Source: an uncultured Pelagibacteraceae bacterium
Lineage (GTDB): Bacteria; Pseudomonadota; Alphaproteobacteria; Pelagibacterales; Pelagibacteraceae
NCBI GenBank assembly: GCA_902523495.1
Contig: CABYZU010000010.1
Span: forward strand, 1-33,722
Length of the DNA stretch: 33,722 nucleotides
Direction of reading: 5' to 3'
The notes under the pieces are model-generated. The model ran no database searches. It had not been told where the DNA came from and worked only from the letters and a program-made list of their open reading frames with translations. Shown here piece by piece: positions 1-10,065 of the stretch (positions are counted from its first letter, which is position 1; each line of letters opens with the position of its first letter). The position numbers were made by a program, and so were the translations under genes.

Positions 1-1400
1 CGACTAAAAACAAAAAGATATTTTTTCTTTATGGTTGGTTATTTGGTTTTGGATATTTTGTAAGCAATCTTTATTGGATTTCATTATCACTTACCTATGA
101 TGAAAACTTTAAGTTTTTAATTCCATTAGCAGTAGTTTTAGTTCCAGCCTTTTTAGCTTTATTTTACGGTCTTGTTTCTTATTCATTCGTAATCTTGAAG
201 CCAAAAAAAAACTTGAGTTCTTTTTTCCTTTTTTCTTTAATATTTGGGACAATTGAATTTTTAAGAGGAACAATTTTTACTGGATTCCCATGGAATCTAA
301 TCGCTTATAGTTTTTCTAATCATATAGAAATTTTGAACATTATATCAATTATTGGCACTTATAGTTTTAATCTTTTTTGTATTTCTCTCTTCACAAGTCC
401 ATCAATTTTTATTTTAAGAGATGATAAAAAAGAAATTATTTTTTCTATTTTATTTCTTATAATAACTTTATTTTTTCATATTTTGGGGTCACAAAAATTT
501 GAAAAATTCAATGGAATAGAGGCTAACAAGCTTAATTATAAAATTAGAATTATAAGTTCAAAAATTAGCATTGACAGGTTTTACAGTAATATTGAGCCCG
601 TTTCAGTGATAAAGGATTTAATTAAAATTAGTTCACCTCAAAACAACGAAATAACAATTTTTATTTGGCCAGAAGGTATTTTGCCAGATGTCTCAAAAGA
701 TCAACTTCAGGAATATAAATGGTTATTTGAGAATAAGTTTAATGAGAACCATATATTAGCAATTGGTATAAATGCTGTTATAAAACAGGATCAAGTTAAA
801 AAATATTTTAATACATTTTCGATTTATGATCATAACCTTGAAATAATAGACTCCTATAATAAAGTTAATCTTGTCCCTTTTGGTGAATTCTTGCCTTTTG
901 AAAAAATATTGAGGCATGTGGGATTAAAAAATATTACTAATAATTATCAGTCTTACACGAGAGGAAAAAAAAGAAATATTATCGAAATAAATAAATTTAA
1001 TTTTTCTTTAAAGTTATTGCCTCTTATTTGTTATGAAATAATTTACACAGGCAATATTTTTGATGATAGAAATTTTAATTTTATTGTGAACATTTCTGAG
1101 GACGGTTGGTTTGGCCAGTCTATAGGTCCTCAACAGCATTTTGTGCATAGTATTTATAGAGCTATTGAAAGTGGTAAATACGTTTTAAGGTCTGCCAATA
1201 ATGGTATAGCAGCAATAGTTAACCCTTTAGGTATCGTTGAAAAACAAATTGGTTTAAACCAATCTGGTTATGTTGATTTCATTGAATCAAAAAAAATAAG
1301 ACCAACAGTATTTTCAAAATATGGGAATAAAATTTTTGTATTAATAATTTTATTGTATATTTTCTTAATATTTTCATTTAATAAAATTAAAAATGAGTAA
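1..1400 (+). CDS. lnt: Apolipoprotein N-acyltransferase, 5' end cut by window
   Basis: Lnt transfers an acyl chain from phospholipid to the N-terminal cysteine of lipoproteins in the inner membrane. The frame is open from base 3, so an internal TTG at 195 is not the true start; the residues before it include [18 protein letters not shown], typical of the Lnt N-terminal membrane region. About 465 residues are visible and the first few dozen are missing. The nitrilase-like domain carries the expected triad: Glu in IWPEG (visible residue ~224), Lys in [11 protein letters not shown] (~287) and Cys in PLICYE (~343). A final membrane helix follows. Its stop overlaps the metK start by 8 bases, so the two are probably co-translated. 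Confidence 0.95.
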   Translation, partial: TKNKKIFFLYGWLFGFGYFVSNLYWISLSLTYDENFKFLIPLAVVLVPAFLALFYGLVSYSFVILKPKKNLSSFFLFSLIFGTIEFLRGTIFTGFPWNLIAYSFSNHIEILNIISIIGTYSFNLFCISLFTSPSIFILRDDKKEIIFSILFLIITLFFHILGSQKFEKFNGIEANKLNYKIRIISSKISIDRFYSNIEPVSVIKDLIKISSPQNNEITIFIWPEGILPDVSKDQLQEYKWLFENKFNENHILAIGINAVIKQDQVKKYFNTFSIYDHNLEIIDSYNKVNLVPFGEFLPFEKILRHVGLKNITNNYQSYTRGKKRNIIEINKFNFSLKLLPLICYEIIYTGNIFDDRNFNFIVNISEDGWFGQSIGPQQHFVHSIYRAIESGKYVLRSANNGIAAIVNPLGIVEKQIGLNQSGYVDFIESKKIRPTVFSKYGNKIFVLIILLYIFLIFSFNKIKNE

Positions 1401-2565
1401 CTTAAAAAATTATCTTTTCACAAGCGAGTCTGTATCTGAGGGACATCCTGATAAGGTATCTGACAGGATTTCAGATATGGTTGTCGATAGTTTTATATCT
1501 GGTGACCCATATTCTAGAGTAGCTTGCGAAACATTAACTACAACTAATAAAGTTGTTCTAGCTGGTGAAGTAAGAGGACCTGAAATAAAAAAAGACGAAT
1601 TAATTGAAAAAGTGAGAAATTGCATAAAAGATATTGGGTATGATCAAGAGGGGTTTACTTGGAGGGAGGCTACAAAAATTGAGAGTCACTTACATTCTCA
1701 ATCTGCCGATATAGCAATGGGTGTAGACTCTTCTGGAAATAAAGATGAGGGAGCTGGAGATCAAGGTATTATGTTTGGTTATGCCTGTGACGAAACCGAT
1801 GTATTGATGCCGGCACCAATTCATTATTCTCATAAAATTTTAAGATTAATGGCTGAAGATAGAAAATCAGGAAAATTAAAAAATATTGAACCAGACTCTA
1901 AAAGCCAAGTTACATTTGAGTATGTTGATGGAAAACCATTTAAGGTAAAATCAGTAGTTATTTCTTCACAACATTCAGCTGATGTAAACCAATCTCAAGT
2001 TAGAGATCTACTTAAACCTTATATGATTAAGTCAATACCTGAACATTTTCTAGAAGGTTTCAATGAAGATGAGTTTTATGTTAATCCTACTGGAAATTTT
2101 GTAATAGGTGGTCCTGATGGTGATTGTGGTTTAACAGGAAGAAAAATTATTGTTGATACCTACGGAGGAGCTGCTCCCCACGGAGGTGGTGCATTTTCAG
2201 GTAAAGATCCAACTAAAGTTGATAGATCAGCAGCTTACGTGGCTAGGTACATAGCTAAAAATATTGTTGCATCAAAAATTTCTAAGAAATGTTTAATTCA
2301 ACTAGCTTATGCTATTGGAGTTTCAAAACCCCTTTCTATTTATGTAGATCTTTTTGACAATGATTTGGAAAAAAATAAATTTGTTGTCAAGAGCATTGAA
2401 GAAAATTTTGATTTAAGCCCTAGAGGAATCAGGGAAATGTTAGACTTAAATAAACCCATCTATGAAAAAACTGCCGCATACGGTCATTTTGGTAGAATGC
2501 CAGAGGACAATGGCTCTTTTTCTTGGGAAAAAACTGATAAAAAAGATTTTTTTTTAAATAGTTAG
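1393..2565 (+). CDS. metK: S-adenosylmethionine synthetase
   Basis: Makes S-adenosylmethionine from methionine and ATP in the cytoplasm. The 390-residue protein is full length (the E. coli enzyme has 384). Visible signatures are [11 protein letters not shown] near the N-terminus with the catalytic His, [12 protein letters not shown] around residue 120, and the glycine-rich [20 protein letters not shown] loop near 255-275. The ATG lies inside the end of lnt, so there is no leader in which a SAM riboswitch could sit; expression must come from the lnt message or an internal promoter. A strong intrinsic terminator follows at 2619-2645. Confidence 0.97.
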   Translation: MSNLKNYLFTSESVSEGHPDKVSDRISDMVVDSFISGDPYSRVACETLTTTNKVVLAGEVRGPEIKKDELIEKVRNCIKDIGYDQEGFTWREATKIESHLHSQSADIAMGVDSSGNKDEGAGDQGIMFGYACDETDVLMPAPIHYSHKILRLMAEDRKSGKLKNIEPDSKSQVTFEYVDGKPFKVKSVVISSQHSADVNQSQVRDLLKPYMIKSIPEHFLEGFNEDEFYVNPTGNFVIGGPDGDCGLTGRKIIVDTYGGAAPHGGGAFSGKDPTKVDRSAAYVARYIAKNIVASKISKKCLIQLAYAIGVSKPLSIYVDLFDNDLEKNKFVVKSIEENFDLSPRGIREMLDLNKPIYEKTAAYGHFGRMPEDNGSFSWEKTDKKDFFLNS

Positions 2566-2618
2566 AGTTGAATAAAAGAAAAACTTTATTATATTGTCGT
2601 AACATTATTATATTTTAC

Positions 2619-2645
2619 AAAATGGGCATATGCCCATTTTTTTTT
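2619..2645 (+). terminator. Intrinsic terminator between metK and nusA
   Basis: Positions 2619-2640 form a perfect 22-base palindrome (AAAATGGGCA and its complement around a central TA). Its right arm runs into nine consecutive T residues at 2637-2645. This is the clearest rho-independent terminator in the window. It ends only 13 bases before the nusA start, directly against the GGAG ribosome-binding site at 2646-2649, so it could also act as an attenuator in the nusA leader. Confidence 0.85.
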
Positions 2646-2658
2646 GGAGTGATTAAAA

Positions 2659-4212
2659 ATGCTTAATAAAAGAGCAGATAAACTTGAATTGATAAGAATT
2701 GCTGAGGCTGTTGCACTCGAAAAATCTATTGATAAGGAACTTATAATTAACTCGATGGAGACAGGAATTGCTAAAGCCGCAAAATCCAAGTTTGGACAGG
2801 ATAATGAAATCAAAGTTTCGATTAACAGGGATAATGGTGACATTGAAATATTCAGAAAGTTAATTGTTGCAGAAAATCCAGAGAATTCGAATATTGAAAT
2901 TAAGCTTGAGGATGCAATTAGTCTTAATGATAATAATAAAAATAAGTCAATAGGAGATGAGGTTTTACAACCATTACCATCTTTCGATTTTGGAAGAATT
3001 GCGGCTCAGATCGCAAAACAAGTAATTAGCTCTAATGTGAGAGATGCAGAACGCGAAAGACAATTTAACGATTTTATTGATAAAAAAGACACAATTTTGA
3101 GTGGCATTGTAAAAAGATTAGAATTTGGAAATGTTATAGTTGATTTAGGCAGAACAGAGGCGATTATTCAAAAAAATGAGCTGATCCCAAGAGAAAATAT
3201 AAAAGCAGGGGACAGAATAAAAGCTTATTGTTTTGATGTCCGAAGAGAACAAAGAGGCCAACAAATATTTTTGTCAAGAGCACACCCAAAATTTATGGAA
3301 AAGCTTTTTATTCAGGAAGTTCCAGAAATTTACGACGGCCTTATAGAAATAAAGTCTTCTTCAAGAGACCCAGGTAGTAGAGCAAAGATTTGTGTTAAAG
3401 CTATTGATGCATCACTAGATCCAGTTGGAGCTTGTGTCGGTATGAGAGGATCAAGAGTTCAGGCTGTGGTGAATGAGCTTCAAGGTGAAAAAATTGATAT
3501 TGTAAATTGGTCTGAAGACCCTGCAATTTTAGTATCAAGTGCATTGTCTCCTGCTGATGTCTTAAGAGTGAATGTTGATGCTGAGAGAAAAAAATTAGAT
3601 GTAATATTAACGGAGGAAAATTTAAGCAAGGCAATAGGTCGAAGAGGGCAGAATGTTAGACTTGCCACTAAATTATTAAATTATGAAATTAATATTATGA
3701 CAGATCAAGAAGACTCTGAAAGAAGGCAGCAAGATTTTAAGGAAAAAACGGAAAATTTTGTTAAGAATCTTGAGCTAGATGAAACTCTTGGGCAACTACT
3801 TGTTGCTGAGGGATTTGCTACAATAGATGACATAAAAGACAGTTCAATTGAGAATCTTAGTAAGATAGAGGGAATTGAAGAGGATACTGCCAAAGCACTC
3901 ATTGAGAGATCAAAGGATTTTCATAAAAAAGATCAGGAGGATATTTCTAAAAGAATTAAGGAGCTTGGCTTAAGTGAGTCGTTAATAAATCTTAAAGGGC
4001 TTACTCCTGGTATGCTGGTTACATTGGGTGAAAAGAAAATTCTTTCATTGGAGGAATTTGCAGATTTAGCTTCTGATGAACTTACAGGTGGCCATGACAT
4101 TGTTAAAGGGTCTAAAATTAAAATTGAGGGATATCTTGAGGATTTTGCACTTTCAAAGGAAGAAGCTGATGATTTAATTATGTCAGCTAGAAGAATTGTT
4201 TATAAAGATTAA
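2659..4212 (+). CDS. nusA: Transcription termination/antitermination protein NusA
   Basis: NusA binds RNA polymerase, modulating pausing, intrinsic termination and antitermination. At 517 residues it is full length. The domain order is: N-terminal polymerase-binding domain (~1-125), S1 domain (~147-205, beginning SGIVKRLEFGNVIVDLG), two KH domains with GACVGMRGSRV (~256) and SKAIGRRGQNVR (~323), and two C-terminal helix-hairpin-helix acidic repeats (~365-435 and ~440-510). GGAG at 2646-2649 is a well-placed ribosome-binding site for the ATG. rimP, which normally precedes nusA, is absent, and a terminator stands immediately upstream. Confidence 0.97.
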   Translation: MLNKRADKLELIRIAEAVALEKSIDKELIINSMETGIAKAAKSKFGQDNEIKVSINRDNGDIEIFRKLIVAENPENSNIEIKLEDAISLNDNNKNKSIGDEVLQPLPSFDFGRIAAQIAKQVISSNVRDAERERQFNDFIDKKDTILSGIVKRLEFGNVIVDLGRTEAIIQKNELIPRENIKAGDRIKAYCFDVRREQRGQQIFLSRAHPKFMEKLFIQEVPEIYDGLIEIKSSSRDPGSRAKICVKAIDASLDPVGACVGMRGSRVQAVVNELQGEKIDIVNWSEDPAILVSSALSPADVLRVNVDAERKKLDVILTEENLSKAIGRRGQNVRLATKLLNYEINIMTDQEDSERRQQDFKEKTENFVKNLELDETLGQLLVAEGFATIDDIKDSSIENLSKIEGIEEDTAKALIERSKDFHKKDQEDISKRIKELGLSESLINLKGLTPGMLVTLGEKKILSLEEFADLASDELTGGHDIVKGSKIKIEGYLEDFALSKEEADDLIMSARRIVYKD

Positions 4213-4222
4213 GAGATGAGCT

Positions 4223-6391
4223 ATGGAAAAAAAATTAAAACTATCTATAACTGGCAAAACCAAAAAGCCCTTAAAAAATATTGATGTAAACAAATTTTCA
4301 GGAAAACGGGCCGTAGTAATAGAAAAATCTAACACTAAGTTGGCTAAAAGAGGAAGTTCGTTTTTACCTAAAAAACCACTTTTTGAATCTAAATTTAAAT
4401 CCAACACAAGTGATTTCGAGAAAAGAAAACTAGCTGAGCAAAGAGCTACCAAGAGACTAAAAGATGAGTCAAATGTAAAAGATAAAAAACTTAAAATTGG
4501 AACAAAAAAAAGAGAAGTGAAATTGACTGTTTCTAGGGCATTAAGTGATGAAATAGAGGCCAGAGAAAGAAGTCTGGCATCAGTCAGAAGAGCTCGAGAA
4601 AAAGAAAATAAAAATCAAAATAAAGATCAAAATAATGAAAATCTTAAACAAATAAAAAGGGATATAAATATACCAGAAGCTATCACTGTAAGAGAGTTGG
4701 CAAATAGAATGGCAGAACAGTCAAGTAATGTAATTAAGTATTTATTTGGAATGGGAGTTACAGTTACCATTAATCAAACACTTGCTGCTGATACAGCAGA
4801 GTATTTAGTAAAAGAGTTTGGACATAATCCGATCAGAGAAGAGAAAGCAGAGGAAATAATTCAAAAGATCAAGGCTTCAAGGACTGAAAATCTGAAAAAT
4901 AGACCACCAATTGTAACTGTAATGGGCCATGTCGATCATGGGAAAACTTCTGTATTAGATGCTTTAAGAAGTGCAAATGTTGTCTCAGGCGAATTTGGTG
5001 GGATTACACAACATATAGGTGCTTATCAAATAGATAATGAAGGAAATAAGTTAACTTTTATAGACACGCCTGGTCATGCAGCCTTCACAGAAATGAGAGC
5101 CAGAGGGTCAAAATTGACAGACTTAGTTGTATTAGTAGTCGCTGCAGATGATGGTGTTAAGCCACAAACAGTTGAGTCAATTAAGCATGCTAAGGCAGCA
5201 AACGTTCCGATTGTAGTTGCAATAAACAAATGTGATCTTCCAGAAGCTGACCCACAAAAGATAAAAAATCAATTATTGGAGCATGAATTAATTGCTGAAG
5301 ATCTATCTGGAGATACTTTAATGGTCGAAATATCTACAAAGACAAAAAAAAACCTAGATAAATTAATTGAGTCAATAACTCTTCAGGCAGAAATTTTAGA
5401 CCTCAAAACCGATTATGAGTCCAAAGCAACAGGTATTGTTTTAGAGTCAAAAATAGACGTTGGCAGAGGACCTGTTGCAAATATAATTGTAACAACTGGA
5501 ATGCTTAGAAAAGGTGATTTTTTTGTAAGTGGATTAAAATGGGGAAAAGTTAGAGCCATCATAAATGATAAAGGCCAAAATATCAGTGAAGCTTCACCAT
5601 CAACACCAGTTGAAATTTTAGGGATTAATGGTGCATCAAAAGCAGGTGATGATTTTATTGTTTTAGAAACTGAAAAAGATGCTAAGACACTTAGTGAAAA
5701 CAGAGCTCAAGAGAAAAAAGAAAATAAAAATCCCCTATCTTTAACAACACAAGAGTCTGCTTTTTCAAAAAATTTGTCAAAAGAGCTTAATATGATTATT
5801 AAATCGGATGTGCATGGATCCTCTGAGGCGATAAAAAATGCTATCAGCCAAATAACCCATGATGAAGTTAGACCAAAAATAATTTTAGCTGATATTGGGA
5901 TGATTACAGAAACAGATGTTACTTTAGCTAAAGCATCAAATGCAATTCTTATTGCATTTAATGTTAAGCCAAGCAAAGAGGCAAAAAAACTTGCAGAAAA
6001 TGAAAAAATAAAGATTTCATCTTACAACATAATTTATGAAGTTTTAGACTTCATTAAAAAAAAGATGTCAGGATTATTAGCCCCAGATTTACAAGAAAAT
6101 ATTACTGGTACGGCTCAAATTTTAGAGATTTTCAAAGTTTCTGGCGCAGGAAAAGTTGCTGGCTCAAAAGTAACTGATGGTGAAATAAATAATACTTCAG
6201 ATGTAAGAATTATTAGAGACGGATCTATTATTTACACTGGAAAAGTTTCATCGATTTTTAGGGAAAAAAACCAAGTTAAACAGGTCATTGGTGGCCAAGA
6301 ATGTGGTATTACAGTTAAAGATTATGTAGATTTTCAAAAAAATGACACTATAGAGGCTTTTAGTGTTACATCTACCGAGAGGTCAATTTAA
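4223..6391 (+). CDS. infB: Translation initiation factor IF-2
   Basis: GTPase that brings initiator fMet-tRNA to the 30S subunit and promotes subunit joining. The 722-residue protein has a lysine-rich N-terminal linker, an IF2N domain (~156-190, starting VRELANRMAEQSSNVIKYL), a G domain with GHVDHGKT (235-242), DTPGH (~281) and NKCD (~335), and the C-terminal beta-barrel and fMet-tRNA-binding domains. It starts 10 bases after nusA, with no ylxR between them. GAGATGAG overlapping the gap could serve as ribosome-binding site. Its TAA shares one base with the rbfA ATG. Confidence 0.97.
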   Translation: MEKKLKLSITGKTKKPLKNIDVNKFSGKRAVVIEKSNTKLAKRGSSFLPKKPLFESKFKSNTSDFEKRKLAEQRATKRLKDESNVKDKKLKIGTKKREVKLTVSRALSDEIEARERSLASVRRAREKENKNQNKDQNNENLKQIKRDINIPEAITVRELANRMAEQSSNVIKYLFGMGVTVTINQTLAADTAEYLVKEFGHNPIREEKAEEIIQKIKASRTENLKNRPPIVTVMGHVDHGKTSVLDALRSANVVSGEFGGITQHIGAYQIDNEGNKLTFIDTPGHAAFTEMRARGSKLTDLVVLVVAADDGVKPQTVESIKHAKAANVPIVVAINKCDLPEADPQKIKNQLLEHELIAEDLSGDTLMVEISTKTKKNLDKLIESITLQAEILDLKTDYESKATGIVLESKIDVGRGPVANIIVTTGMLRKGDFFVSGLKWGKVRAIINDKGQNISEASPSTPVEILGINGASKAGDDFIVLETEKDAKTLSENRAQEKKENKNPLSLTTQESAFSKNLSKELNMIIKSDVHGSSEAIKNAISQITHDEVRPKIILADIGMITETDVTLAKASNAILIAFNVKPSKEAKKLAENEKIKISSYNIIYEVLDFIKKKMSGLLAPDLQENITGTAQILEIFKVSGAGKVAGSKVTDGEINNTSDVRIIRDGSIIYTGKVSSIFREKNQVKQVIGGQECGITVKDYVDFQKNDTIEAFSVTSTERSI

Positions 6392-6759
6392 TGGCAGATC
6401 GTATAGGAAAACCAATATCACAGAGACAGTTAAGAGTTGGGGAAATGATTAAGCAGTCTTTAAGCATGATTTTTATAAGAAATGAGGCTAAAGTGCCGAA
6501 TTTAGAAACTAATACAATAACAGTTACAGAGGTAAGAATGAGTCCTGATTTGAAAATAGCTAAAGCATATGTTCTCCCTTTAGGAGGAAAAGATGCAGAG
6601 GAGACTATAGATGTTTTAAAGGAATACTCGTTCTTAATAAGAAAAATTTTATCACAAAAAGTGGTTATGAAATTTTTGCCAAAATTACTTTTTAGAAAAG
6701 ATGAGTCTTTTGAGTATGCAGAAAAAATAGAAAACTTAATAAAACAAACAAACGAATAG
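6391..6759 (+). CDS. rbfA: Ribosome-binding factor A
   Basis: RbfA is a small KH-fold protein that helps mature the 30S subunit and 16S rRNA 5' end. The 122-residue sequence has the family opening (SQRQLRVGEMIKQSL), the ITVTEVRMSPDLKIAKAYV strand-helix core, and a C-terminal helix with LLFRKDES. The start is fixed by a TAATG overlap with infB. truB, commonly the next gene in relatives, is missing; rpsO begins 12 bases later. Confidence 0.95.
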   Translation: MADRIGKPISQRQLRVGEMIKQSLSMIFIRNEAKVPNLETNTITVTEVRMSPDLKIAKAYVLPLGGKDAEETIDVLKEYSFLIRKILSQKVVMKFLPKLLFRKDESFEYAEKIENLIKQTNE

Positions 6760-6771
6760 AAAGTAAGAGTT

Positions 6772-7020
6772 ATGAACAAAAAAGCACTAGAACTGGCAAT
6801 GCATGATAAGGATACTGGTTCCTCTGAGGTACAAATTGCTTTGCTGACTGAAAAAATTGAAACTCTCTCTAAACATATAAAGCAGTTCAAAAAGGATAAA
6901 CATTCATCAGTTGGATTGTTGAGAGCGGTAAATAAAAGAAAGAAATTGTTAGAATATCTTAAGACGAATAAGATTGATTCTTACAAAAATGTACTGTCGA
7001 AATTGAGTTTAAGAAAATAG
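6772..7020 (+). CDS. rpsO: 30S ribosomal protein S15
   Basis: S15 is a primary 16S rRNA-binding protein that organises the 30S platform. The 82-residue chain is slightly short at the N-terminus compared with the 89-residue E. coli protein. It keeps the signature DTGSSEVQIALLTEKI...LSKHIKQFKKDKHSSVGLLRAVNKRKKLLEYL. GTAAGAG before the ATG can serve as ribosome-binding site. It sits between rbfA and pnp, the usual rpsO-pnp pairing. Confidence 0.97.
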   Translation: MNKKALELAMHDKDTGSSEVQIALLTEKIETLSKHIKQFKKDKHSSVGLLRAVNKRKKLLEYLKTNKIDSYKNVLSKLSLRK

Positions 7021-7072
7021 AAGTCAAGATAGATAGAATGGAACGAAACGAACGAATAGAAATGGAAATGAA

Positions 7073-9145
7073 ATGTTTAAAGTATACAAGAAGGAAATCG
7101 AAGTAGCAGGAAAGAAGATAAGTTTAGAAACAGGTAAAGTAGCAAGACAGGCTGATGGTGCAATAATTGCAACATGTGGAGAAACAATTGTTTTAGCAAC
7201 AGTTGTAGGAGCGAAAAAAGTTAATCCTGATATAGATTACTTTCCACTATCTGTTAATTATCAGGAAAAATATTATGCAGCTGGAAAAATTCCAGGTGGG
7301 TATTTTAAAAGAGAAGCGAGACCTACAGAAAGTGAAACATTAATCTCAAGATTAATTGATAGACCAATAAGACCTTTATTTCCTGATGAATTTAAAAATG
7401 AAGTTCAGTTGTTACCAACTGTGGTTTCTTATGACAAAGAAAACGAGGCTGATATTTTATCAATCACAGCTTCATCAGCGGCATTAGCCATTTCAGGCTT
7501 GCCATTTATGGGACCAGTAGGAGCGTCTAGGGTTGGATTTATCGACGGAAAGTATGTTTTAAACCCATCAAAATCTGAATTAGAAAACTCAAGTTTAGAT
7601 TTAGTTGTAGCAGGTACAAAAGATGCTGTACTAATGGTCGAGTCCGAGGCTAATGGGCTATCAGAGGAAGAAATGTTGAATGCAGTTAAGTTTGGTCACG
7701 AAGGTTTTGTACCAGTAATCAAGATGATCGAGGAACTTGCGAAAGAATGTAGAAAACCTGAATTGACGGTGGAGAAAAAAGATTTATCCGAAGTAAAGAA
7801 AAAACTAGAGTCTGTATTTACTGAGGACCTTAAAAAAGCATTTGCCACAAGAGATAAGCAAGACCGATCAAATCAAATTTCAGAAATAACAGATAAAGCT
7901 AAAAAACTTTATGAAGAGGACGATAGTTATACTGATCTGGACATAAATTCACAGCTTAAGAGTTTAGAAAAATCAATAGTGAGAACAGATATTCTTAAAA
8001 ATAAAAATAGAATTGATGGTAGAGGTTTATCTGACGTAAGACCTATTTCATGTGAAGTGGGTGTTTTACCAAGGACTCATGGTTCTGCTTTATTTACCAG
8101 AGGAGAAACACAAGCGATTGTCACTGCTACTTTAGGCACATCTGATGACGAACAAAGAATAGAAAGTTTAGATGGACTACAAAGAGAGAGGTTTATGCTT
8201 CACTATAACTTTCCTCCATTTTCAGTAGGAGAAACTGGAAGAATAGGAACTGGAAGAAGAGAAATTGGACATGGTAAATTAGCTTGGAGAGCAATTCATT
8301 CATCATTACCCTCAAAAGAGTCTTTTCCATATACTTTCAGAGTAGTTTCTGAGATCACGGAGTCTAATGGCTCTTCCTCAATGGCTACTGTCTGTGGAAC
8401 TTCTTTAGCATTGATGGACGCTGGTGTTCCAATAAAAGAGCCAGTTGCAGGTATTGCAATGGGTTTGATTAAAGAGGGTGACGATTTTAGTGTTTTATCA
8501 GATATTCTTGGTGATGAGGACCATCTAGGGGATATGGATTTTAAAGTTGCTGGAACTAAAGATGGTATTACTTCACTTCAAATGGATATAAAAATTACAG
8601 GTATAACTTTTGAAATCATGGAGCAAGCCTTAAAACAAGCAAAAGATGGAAGAATTCATATCTTAGGTGAAATGAATAAAGCTTTAAGTGAGTCGAGATC
8701 TGATGTTGGAAAGCACACTCCAAAAATGGAAAAAGTTACCGTTGATAAAAAAGATATTGCCGCAGTAATTGGAAAAGGTGGAGCAACGATTAGGGAAATT
8801 GTTGAAAAATCAGGTGCTAAAGTGGATGTAAACGATGAAGGGGTTGTTACAGTTGCTGCTCCAGATGAAGAGTCTAGAAATTCTGCTATGCAGATGATTA
8901 AAGATATCACAGCAAAAGCTGAACTGAATAAAATCTATTCAGGTAAGGTTATGAAAATCATGGAATTTGGCGCATTTGTAAACTTCCTAGGAAAGCAGGA
9001 TGGACTTGTTCATATCTCAGAACTAGCAGCTAAAAGGGTAGCTAAAGTTACTGATATTGTCAAAGAGGGTGATGAGGTAAAAGTTAAAGTAATTGGTTTC
9101 GATAGAGGTAAAGTGAAACTTTCAATGAAACAAGCTGCTGAATAA
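7073..9145 (+). CDS. pnp: Polyribonucleotide nucleotidyltransferase (PNPase)
   Basis: 3'-to-5' phosphorolytic exoribonuclease, trimeric, part of RNA turnover. The 690-residue protein holds two RNase PH domains joined by a helical linker, then KH (~553-612, with [14 protein letters not shown]) and S1 (~620-688, with [17 protein letters not shown]). The second RNase PH core shows the expected [11 protein letters not shown] and [10 protein letters not shown] motifs. The 52-base leader after rpsO is unusually purine-rich and holds out-of-frame ATGs; the in-frame ATG at 7073 gives the family's expected [15 protein letters not shown] start. Confidence 0.97.
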   Translation: MFKVYKKEIEVAGKKISLETGKVARQADGAIIATCGETIVLATVVGAKKVNPDIDYFPLSVNYQEKYYAAGKIPGGYFKREARPTESETLISRLIDRPIRPLFPDEFKNEVQLLPTVVSYDKENEADILSITASSAALAISGLPFMGPVGASRVGFIDGKYVLNPSKSELENSSLDLVVAGTKDAVLMVESEANGLSEEEMLNAVKFGHEGFVPVIKMIEELAKECRKPELTVEKKDLSEVKKKLESVFTEDLKKAFATRDKQDRSNQISEITDKAKKLYEEDDSYTDLDINSQLKSLEKSIVRTDILKNKNRIDGRGLSDVRPISCEVGVLPRTHGSALFTRGETQAIVTATLGTSDDEQRIESLDGLQRERFMLHYNFPPFSVGETGRIGTGRREIGHGKLAWRAIHSSLPSKESFPYTFRVVSEITESNGSSSMATVCGTSLALMDAGVPIKEPVAGIAMGLIKEGDDFSVLSDILGDEDHLGDMDFKVAGTKDGITSLQMDIKITGITFEIMEQALKQAKDGRIHILGEMNKALSESRSDVGKHTPKMEKVTVDKKDIAAVIGKGGATIREIVEKSGAKVDVNDEGVVTVAAPDEESRNSAMQMIKDITAKAELNKIYSGKVMKIMEFGAFVNFLGKQDGLVHISELAAKRVAKVTDIVKEGDEVKVKVIGFDRGKVKLSMKQAAE

Positions 9146-9157
9146 AATTAAAGAGTT

Positions 9158-9277
9158 ATGGAAATATTTATATTTTTTGTTTGCATAGTATTTGTGATTT
9201 ATTATTTATTTAGACCTACTTCTAAAAAAGAAAAAGATCAATTTAACGATAAAAACAATTGGCGAGGTGGGTTTTAG
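9158..9277 (+). CDS. Predicted 39-residue single-pass membrane peptide
   Basis: A short frame directly after pnp encodes MEIFIFFVCIVFVIYYLF as one hydrophobic helix, followed by a charged tail rich in Lys and Asp that ends NNWRGGF. AAAGAG lies seven bases before the ATG and the gap to pnp is 12 bases, so it could be translated from the pnp message. Its stop is two bases from the end of the convergent fabI gene. I do not recognise a family. Support is the ribosome-binding site, the clean hydrophobic-then-charged layout and the lack of spare DNA; chance is possible at this length. Confidence 0.5.
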   Translation: MEIFIFFVCIVFVIYYLFRPTSKKEKDQFNDKNNWRGGF

Positions 9278-9279
9278 TA

Positions 9280-10065
9280 TTAGGTAATGTTTTTGGGGTC
9301 TGGCATACCAACCTTGTTATATCCAGCATCTACGAAGTGAATTTCACCAGTAACACCATTTGCAAGGTCACTTAGCAGGTATAATGCTGAGTTCCCAACA
9401 TCATGAATGTCCACATTCCTTTTAAGTAAAGAGTGATCTTCATTCCATTTATAAAGGAATTTTGCGTCTCCTATAGCAGAAGCAGCTAATGTTTTAATTG
9501 GTCCTGCACTTATAGCATTAACTCTCATACCTTTTGTGCCTAAATCCCTAGCTAAGTATTTAACACTAGACTCCAATGCTGCTTTACAAACACCCATTAC
9601 GTTATAATTTGGAATTGCTTTGTTTGCTTCATAGCTTAAAGTTATTAAGCTTCCACCCTTTTTCATTATTTTAGAGGCCTCTTTCGCAACTTCAGTAAAT
9701 GAAAAGCACGAAATTAACATACTTTTTAAGAAATTTTCTCTAGTTGTATTTAAATACTCTCCAGATAATTCAGATTTATCTGAAAAAGCAATAGCATGAA
9801 CTACAAAGTCAATTTCTCCCCACTGAGATTTAAGATCTTCAAATAATTTAATCACATCATCTTTTTTTTCAACATCACAGCTAAATGTGGCTTTTGAATT
9901 CAATTTTTCTGCTAAGGGAATTACTCTTTTTTTAAGTGCGTCTCCTAAATAAGTAAATGCGAGTTCTGCTCCAGCATCAGCAAGTTTTTGTGAAATACCC
10001 CAGGCAATAGATCTTTCATTAGCAACTCCCATTACCAAACCTTTTTTGCCTTTCATTAAGCTCAT
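9280..10065 (-). CDS. fabI: Enoyl-[acyl-carrier-protein] reductase (NADH)
   Basis: FabI reduces trans-2-enoyl-ACP in the last step of each fatty acid elongation cycle. The 261-residue short-chain dehydrogenase-like protein starts [21 protein letters not shown], the atypical FabI nucleotide-binding loop. The catalytic site reads [19 protein letters not shown], with Tyr145, Tyr154 and Lys161. The two tyrosines are one residue closer than in E. coli (146 and 156), a small loop deletion. The start overlaps the fabB stop by four bases, so translation is probably coupled in the order fabA-fabB-fabI. Confidence 0.95.
   Translation of the reverse strand: MSLMKGKKGLVMGVANERSIAWGISQKLADAGAELAFTYLGDALKKRVIPLAEKLNSKATFSCDVEKKDDVIKLFEDLKSQWGEIDFVVHAIAFSDKSELSGEYLNTTRENFLKSMLISCFSFTEVAKEASKIMKKGGSLITLSYEANKAIPNYNVMGVCKAALESSVKYLARDLGTKGMRVNAISAGPIKTLAASAIGDAKFLYKWNEDHSLLKRNVDIHDVGNSALYLLSDLANGVTGEIHFVDAGYNKVGMPDPKNIT

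Noticed and set aside
1380..1393. SAM riboswitch controlling metK
   Set aside because: metK starts inside the end of lnt, so there is no leader sequence. The metK-nusA gap holds a simple terminator hairpin, not a riboswitch fold.
195..1400. lnt starting at TTG 195
   Set aside because: The same frame is open to the window edge, and its residues match the Lnt N-terminal membrane region, so the gene is simply cut by the window.
6372..6890. A 172-codon open frame on the minus strand
   Set aside because: It lies antisense across rbfA, the end of infB and part of rpsO, all clearly real. Its composition is what the complement of those genes would give, and no family motif is visible.
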